Positions 59,999 through 64,000 of a stretch of DNA of 64,000 bases are shown here, piece after piece. A program made the translations under genes and the position numbers. The stretch's first letter is position 1. Each line of letters starts with the position of its first letter. The stretch is from Trichomonas vaginalis G3 (lineage: Eukaryota > Parabasalia > Trichomonadida > Trichomonadidae): positions 11,376,082-11,440,081 of the forward strand of contig NC_067207.1 in the NCBI RefSeq assembly GCF_026262505.1. The letters are read 5' to 3'. Under the pieces are notes generated by a model. That model was given only the letters and a program-made list of their open reading frames with translations. It did not search any database and was not told where the DNA came from.

Positions 59999-60316
59999 TT
60001 AGAAGTCGAACATGTCACCAAGGTCGAGTGGGGCGGCTGGTTCTTCCTCCTTCTTCTCTTCCTCCTTTGGAGCCTCTTCAGCGGCAGCAGCACCACCGGC
60101 AGCAGCGGCAGCTGGGGCAGCACCACCAGCAGCGCCGTTCTTGACGAGCTCTGTGACGTCGTGGTTCTTGAAGTAATCGGCGAAAAGATCAACCCAGTAG
60201 TTCTCAAGCTGGACGTTGGCAGCCTTGATGAGGGTGTTTAATTTTTCGGCTGTGATCTCGATACCATCGTCGTTGAGGATAAGGGCGGCGTAAACGCAGG
60301 CGAGTTCAGCAGACAT
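59999..60316 (-). CDS. RPLP1: 60S acidic ribosomal protein P1 (105 aa)
   Basis: Whole ORF from ATG 60316. The helical N-terminal domain starts [20 protein letters not shown] and includes [20 protein letters not shown], typical of P1. An Ala/Gly hinge and an acidic Lys/Glu stretch follow. The end is LGDMFDF, where most eukaryotes have DMGFGLFD; a shortened tail may alter contact with elongation factors. P1 with P2 forms the ribosomal stalk. Codon use is G/C-rich relative to the neighbours, as expected for a highly expressed gene. Confidence 0.93.
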   Translation of the reverse strand: MSAELACVYAALILNDDGIEITAEKLNTLIKAANVQLENYWVDLFADYFKNHDVTELVKNGAAGGAAPAAAAAGGAAAAEEAPKEEEKKEEEPAAPLDLGDMFDF

Positions 60317-60576
60317 CGTAAAGGAGGGCCAAACCGCTTTTTCGATTGAATTTCATGATAGTGCTATTTTTGTTGATCTGAAGAGTGATTTATTGATTAT
60401 GCTTGATTTGTTTTGAAATTCATATCAAACTCCTTCGCACTTTTATGATTTGAAATTTCAATCAAAACCTTTGGTGATATATTTGGGATATGTCTTATTA
60501 GGGTACGAAGGCTGTAGTAATGTTTGTAGTGATTGTTATTTTAAAATTTTGTAAATTTCGTTCCAATAAAAAGTGT
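60317..60576. promoter_or_regulatory. Upstream region of P1
   Basis: 260 bp. A TTCAAT element in the reading direction about 30 bp before the P1 ATG recurs before the S18 gene (near 61080) and may be the transcription start element of these genes. Confidence 0.35.
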
Positions 60577-61044
60577 TTAATCTTTCTTGCGTTCAACACC
60601 AAGGGCACCACCACGGCGGCCAGTAGACTTTGTGCACTGGCCACGGACCTTAAGGCCGAGACCATGGCGGATACCACGTTTCATACGCATCTTCTTCATA
60701 CGCTCGATTTCAGCACGAATGTTAGCACCGAGATCTGTAGCAACCCAATGAGTGTTCTGGCCTGTAGCGCGGTCGAAGCGGCGGTTGAGCATCCAAACTG
60801 GGATCTGGTGCTCTGTTGGGTTTTGGATGATAGAAACGATGAGCTCTTCTTCCTTTGGTGTGAGTGTACCAGCACGGCGGAGTGGATCAAGGCCAGCGCG
60901 GCGAACAACGGCATATGCGAATCTGCGGCCAATACCAGAGATGTTTGTAAGAGCAAGGTAGAGTGGGCGGCGGCCATCAACGTTTGTTGAAAGCATACGG
61001 ACCATATCACGGAATGCTGCTGGATCAGTTACTTCGATAGGCAT
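60577..61044 (-). CDS. RPS18: 40S ribosomal protein S18 (155 aa)
   Basis: Whole ORF from ATG 61044. Segments typical of eS18/uS13 are present: LTNISGIGRRFAYAVVRRAG near residue 32, and the C-terminal RGIRHGLGLKVRGQCTKSTG with GRRGGALGVERKKD. The protein sits in the head of the small subunit and contacts tRNA and the large subunit. The length agrees with other eukaryotes (about 152). It is codirectional with P1 and shares the TTCAAT element. Confidence 0.95.
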   Translation of the reverse strand: MPIEVTDPAAFRDMVRMLSTNVDGRRPLYLALTNISGIGRRFAYAVVRRAGLDPLRRAGTLTPKEEELIVSIIQNPTEHQIPVWMLNRRFDRATGQNTHWVATDLGANIRAEIERMKKMRMKRGIRHGLGLKVRGQCTKSTGRRGGALGVERKKD

Positions 61045-63062
61045 CCTTCAGAAAAGAACGAGCCATTCACTTTACAACTATTGAATTTAAGATCATGCAA
61101 AATTTTATGATATTGAGGATATTTTAGGAAATTTCAATAAAAACTGTCATAAATGCGTATATGAACCATATATATATTATTACTTCGATGATTCATAAAA
61201 TATGATTCCAAATGAAGAGATCCACTAATCTTTTGTATGTTTGCATTTTCCACATGAGCTTGAATCAATCATATATAAAAGAATACTGTATAACAATGAA
61301 GATGTCTATAACAAGAATTTGTCGTACCACAATAGCGCATTGAAAACAAAGGTGATCCCACGAAGATCTAAACGACAGATTTCAAAATAAATAAGATAAA
61401 CAGAATCAGTAGGCCCCAAATATGAATGATATGATCTTAGTTTGAAAAGTTACTAAAAGAATAAAAAGATTTGTGAAATACGTTTTAATTTCCATAATTT
61501 TTATCAATTAATTATCACGTTATGATTTACATATCAAATTTAATTTCAAATATAAGTAAATATCAATATTCATTATTTGTATTTCAAATTTAAGTATGAT
61601 TGGAGCTTTTGAATAAAACCATATTATTCCCAGCTTACATGATTATAGTTTATTATGTAATATCCGGTTTATCAGGTAAATAATAGATTTGAATTCTTAC
61701 TTTTGAGGATTTGACTGAAAATAGTAAAATGAAAATGGATCACTACAGAATTATTTTATATTCTAATAAACCATTTTGCGTAAATGGTGGTTCTTATCAT
61801 CTATCAAATTTCGTAAGAAGTCTCTTAAAAATCTTGGAGTTCTTCAAGAAACGATCTTGTTCAAGATACATGTCGAGATACTTTAATAAAATTAATCATA
61901 AATCGAAGCAAAACATCACATTTGTTAATAATTTCAAGTAATATATAAAATTCAAGATTACAATGTATACTGAATTCTAACAAAAACGAACAAAATCTCA
62001 TCTCTCGACTAGAATATTAATATGATGCAGTTTTTTGTTTAGATCTAATATAAAATTGAATAAAAACTTTACTTTTACACTTTTCATTCAAGTATTTTAC
62101 TAATACAGATCATGCTTTATCAATGCTTAGTACTATTCTTTTTAGAAAAAAGGATAATAAGAAAGATATTTGTGATTTAAAATAATTTTTTAAAATTTGC
62201 CTTTAACTCATCACTCTGTGATATATAAAAAGCATTCGCATTACTCATTCTGCTTAATTGATCAACTCAAAATTCCAAAAAAAATTCAAAAATGAAAATT
62301 AAAAATTTGATTTTTCTCTTCAAAAAATCAATTTTGAAAAAAATTTGGAAAATCAAAGTATTGTATAATTAATCAAATCATCAAATGAAATCGTTTTTAC
62401 TCATAAAAAACATCTAATTTTTGATTTTGATATCATATTTGATAAAAACTCATTCTATAGTTGATGCAATGTCATGATTGCTGTTGGAAATATTATTTCC
62501 ATAACAAAATTCTTATTTTAAGATAGTAAAATAATAAAGTTTTTATTTCAACAACAACAAGTAAATAGATGAATGGAAACGCACTATATTCGCATAATTG
62601 TAGTAACTATTGTCTATATTTGAGTTATGACTATTCCAATCAAAATGTATAAAATTAAAATCAGAAATATCAAACAATTATATTCGGTACTGTGCACTCA
62701 TTATAGATGTCATCGTAATTTATAAGTAATTTATATCTAAAAGCCGACTTTTTTTTTCTTATTGCAATAATTTTCTCAAATTTTAGTAACTTTTTCTATA
62801 TTCAAGTTATTTGAATATATATCATAAGCGACGTAAGAACTCAAAATTACGAGGAATTCTGTCGTTGCATTTTCGAGATGCAAAATTTCGATTTTTAATA
62901 TGGGGCTTTGGCAGGTGCAATCTTGATGTTATCTCCATATAGGAGTACAGTTGCAATATAATTAAAATTAACGAAGTTGATTTTAAATTGCATAATGCTG
63001 GAGAATAACTGACAATACAACTAAGAATACTCTACAAGATAGTTGCTAATTGGAGTAATAAA
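61045..63062. other. Two-kb gene-free interval
   Basis: Very AT-rich. An open frame at 61711-61941 has no good start and low-complexity sequence. No tRNA, repeat or conserved element could be supported. Confidence 0.4.
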
Positions 63063-63201
63063 TTAGGCTCCACCAATCATTTCTTTCATCTCTGCCATAA
63101 CGAGCAGAAAAGAAGCGATCAGTAACCCTAGGAAAAAAGAAGAAGGGTGTCACTTTTCGTGGGATTACCTTTTTGAAAACTAATAAATAATGGAATTAAA
63201 A

Positions 63202-64000
63202 CTAACTTTTAGATAATAGAAGCGCAAGGTGAACTATAATTTTAAAGCCATGTTTTCGTTTAGAGTTAATTTTGATTTCATCTTCTATTGTTTCTTTTTC
63301 CTCTGGAAATTCAAGTCTTAGTTCTGCAAAGCATAATCCAGATGATAAATGGCGATTTCTTGAATAAAGGGATCCTGCATTTTCTCTTGTTGATGCGTAT
63401 CCAATAGAGCAGGAGGTCAACATTTCAAAATAACAGCCTTGAGCTTGAATCTTTTTTGGTGGGATAGAATTAAGATTAAAAAGGAAACTAGCATTATTTC
63501 GATAAAAGCTGCAATTAATAAAATTCATATCTAGACGTTTAGAATAAATAAGGACAGGACAATTGTTTTGAAAGTAATTAAATAAAAATATTTGAAATCC
63601 AAAATCTTGAGGTTGATATCCAGCATGATATGCCTGACCAGAAAATATGTCTTCTGATGTATTGTTTGAGAAAGTCGAGTATGTTACGTTTGAGAGATTG
63701 CCACAATAAATATTGTAAATGCTACTATATACCAGTTTTGAATTAGAAACATTGATTGATTTCATATTTATTTTGCCACCCATCATGTAAATATTGAATT
63801 GCCCATTATTATTTTCATCGCCACTTAAAGTAATTGTAGAATCAAGGAAATAATTTTTCAAGGAAGTTGCTTCGAAAATTGTCGATTCTACTTTGCAATA
63901 TGCACCAAAGGTTGGTGAGTTAGAGCCATAACTGCAGATTCTGTCTTGAATACATTCTCCATACTTAGTATTCAAGTATAAAGAGCCACCTTCTTCACTC
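63202..64000 (-). CDS. Beta-helix surface-type protein, C-terminal part, gene runs off window
   Basis: The frame is open from the right edge to a stop at 63202 (266 codons visible). It begins EEGGSLYLNTKYGECIQD. The sequence shows repeated short strands with Asn/Ser turns (IYNIYCGNLSNVTYSTFSNN; MNFINCSFYRNNASFLF) and many N-glycosylation sites. This is the parallel-beta-helix/Pmp-like style of large trichomonad surface proteins. The C-terminal segment turns charged and ends IIVHLALLLSKS, with no full membrane anchor. Just downstream (63063-63125), in another frame, is LLIASFLLVMAEMKEMIGGA, which looks like a lost or spliced-on anchor. Confidence 0.65.
   Translation of the reverse strand, partial: SEEGGSLYLNTKYGECIQDRICSYGSNSPTFGAYCKVESTIFEATSLKNYFLDSTITLSGDENNNGQFNIYMMGGKINMKSINVSNSKLVYSSIYNIYCGNLSNVTYSTFSNNTSEDIFSGQAYHAGYQPQDFGFQIFLFNYFQNNCPVLIYSKRLDMNFINCSFYRNNASFLFNLNSIPPKKIQAQGCYFEMLTSCSIGYASTRENAGSLYSRNRHLSSGLCFAELRLEFPEEKETIEDEIKINSKRKHGFKIIVHLALLLSKS

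Noticed and set aside
61711-61941. Open frame of 76 codons in the 2-kb gap
   Set aside because: The frame begins at TTG and the composition is that of random AT-rich sequence; no neighbour or motif supports it.

Overview
The window is AT-rich DNA from a parabasalid flagellate, most likely Trichomonas vaginalis or a close relative. The reasons are mostly intron-less, closely spaced genes, a DUF3447-type ankyrin-repeat family of the kind that is hugely expanded in Trichomonas, a Tvmar-like mariner, a large Polinton/Maverick, ankyrin proteins with a BTB-like head, a beta-helix surface-protein gene and flagellar/vesicle-traffic genes. This assignment rests on recalled family resemblance, not on a database search.

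Region 1 (1-1823 and 27372-37517) is a tandem cluster of an unrecognised gene family (copies A, B, C, D, all on the minus strand) joined to a second unrecognised gene X. The proteins carry repeated Trp/Phe-Pro motifs and CxxC pairs. Copy A runs off the left edge and matches copy B in every stretch compared. Copy C is broken and is fused to a fragment of gene X. The cluster has taken three insertions: a Polinton in the upstream spacer of copy A, a 1.06 kb terminal-inverted-repeat element upstream of copy D, and a GC-richer block of hairpins.

Region 2 (1883-27371) is a Polinton/Maverick of about 25.5 kb. It has inverted ends, a 6-bp target duplication (TTACAA) and an empty-site paralogue inside the window. 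Its parts include remnants or copies of protein-primed DNA polymerase B, an rve integrase, a double-jelly-roll major capsid protein, a penton-like protein, a packaging ATPase, an SF3 helicase, HNH nucleases, a tail-fibre-like protein, a Dam-like adenine methyltransferase and about fifteen small unknown proteins. It is a fossil: the ends are fresh, but several core genes are broken (roughly fifteen breaks in all).

Region 3 (37518-47747) holds ordinary host genes: CFAP57-like flagellar WD40/coiled-coil protein, Rab-like GTPase, LC8 dynein light chain, TVP23-like Golgi membrane protein, a telobox-type Myb protein and a GT61-like glycosyltransferase.

Region 4 (47748-64000) is mixed. It has a degenerate inverted-repeat element, a broken DUF3447 ankyrin gene with about 20 nearly identical 99-bp repeats, a mariner with an intact transposase ORF, a small decayed gene, a whole BTB-like/ankyrin gene, the second copy of the 1.06 kb element, a divergent Arf-like GTPase, ribosomal proteins P1 and S18, a 2 kb gene-free stretch, and the C-terminal part of a beta-helix surface protein leaving the right edge.
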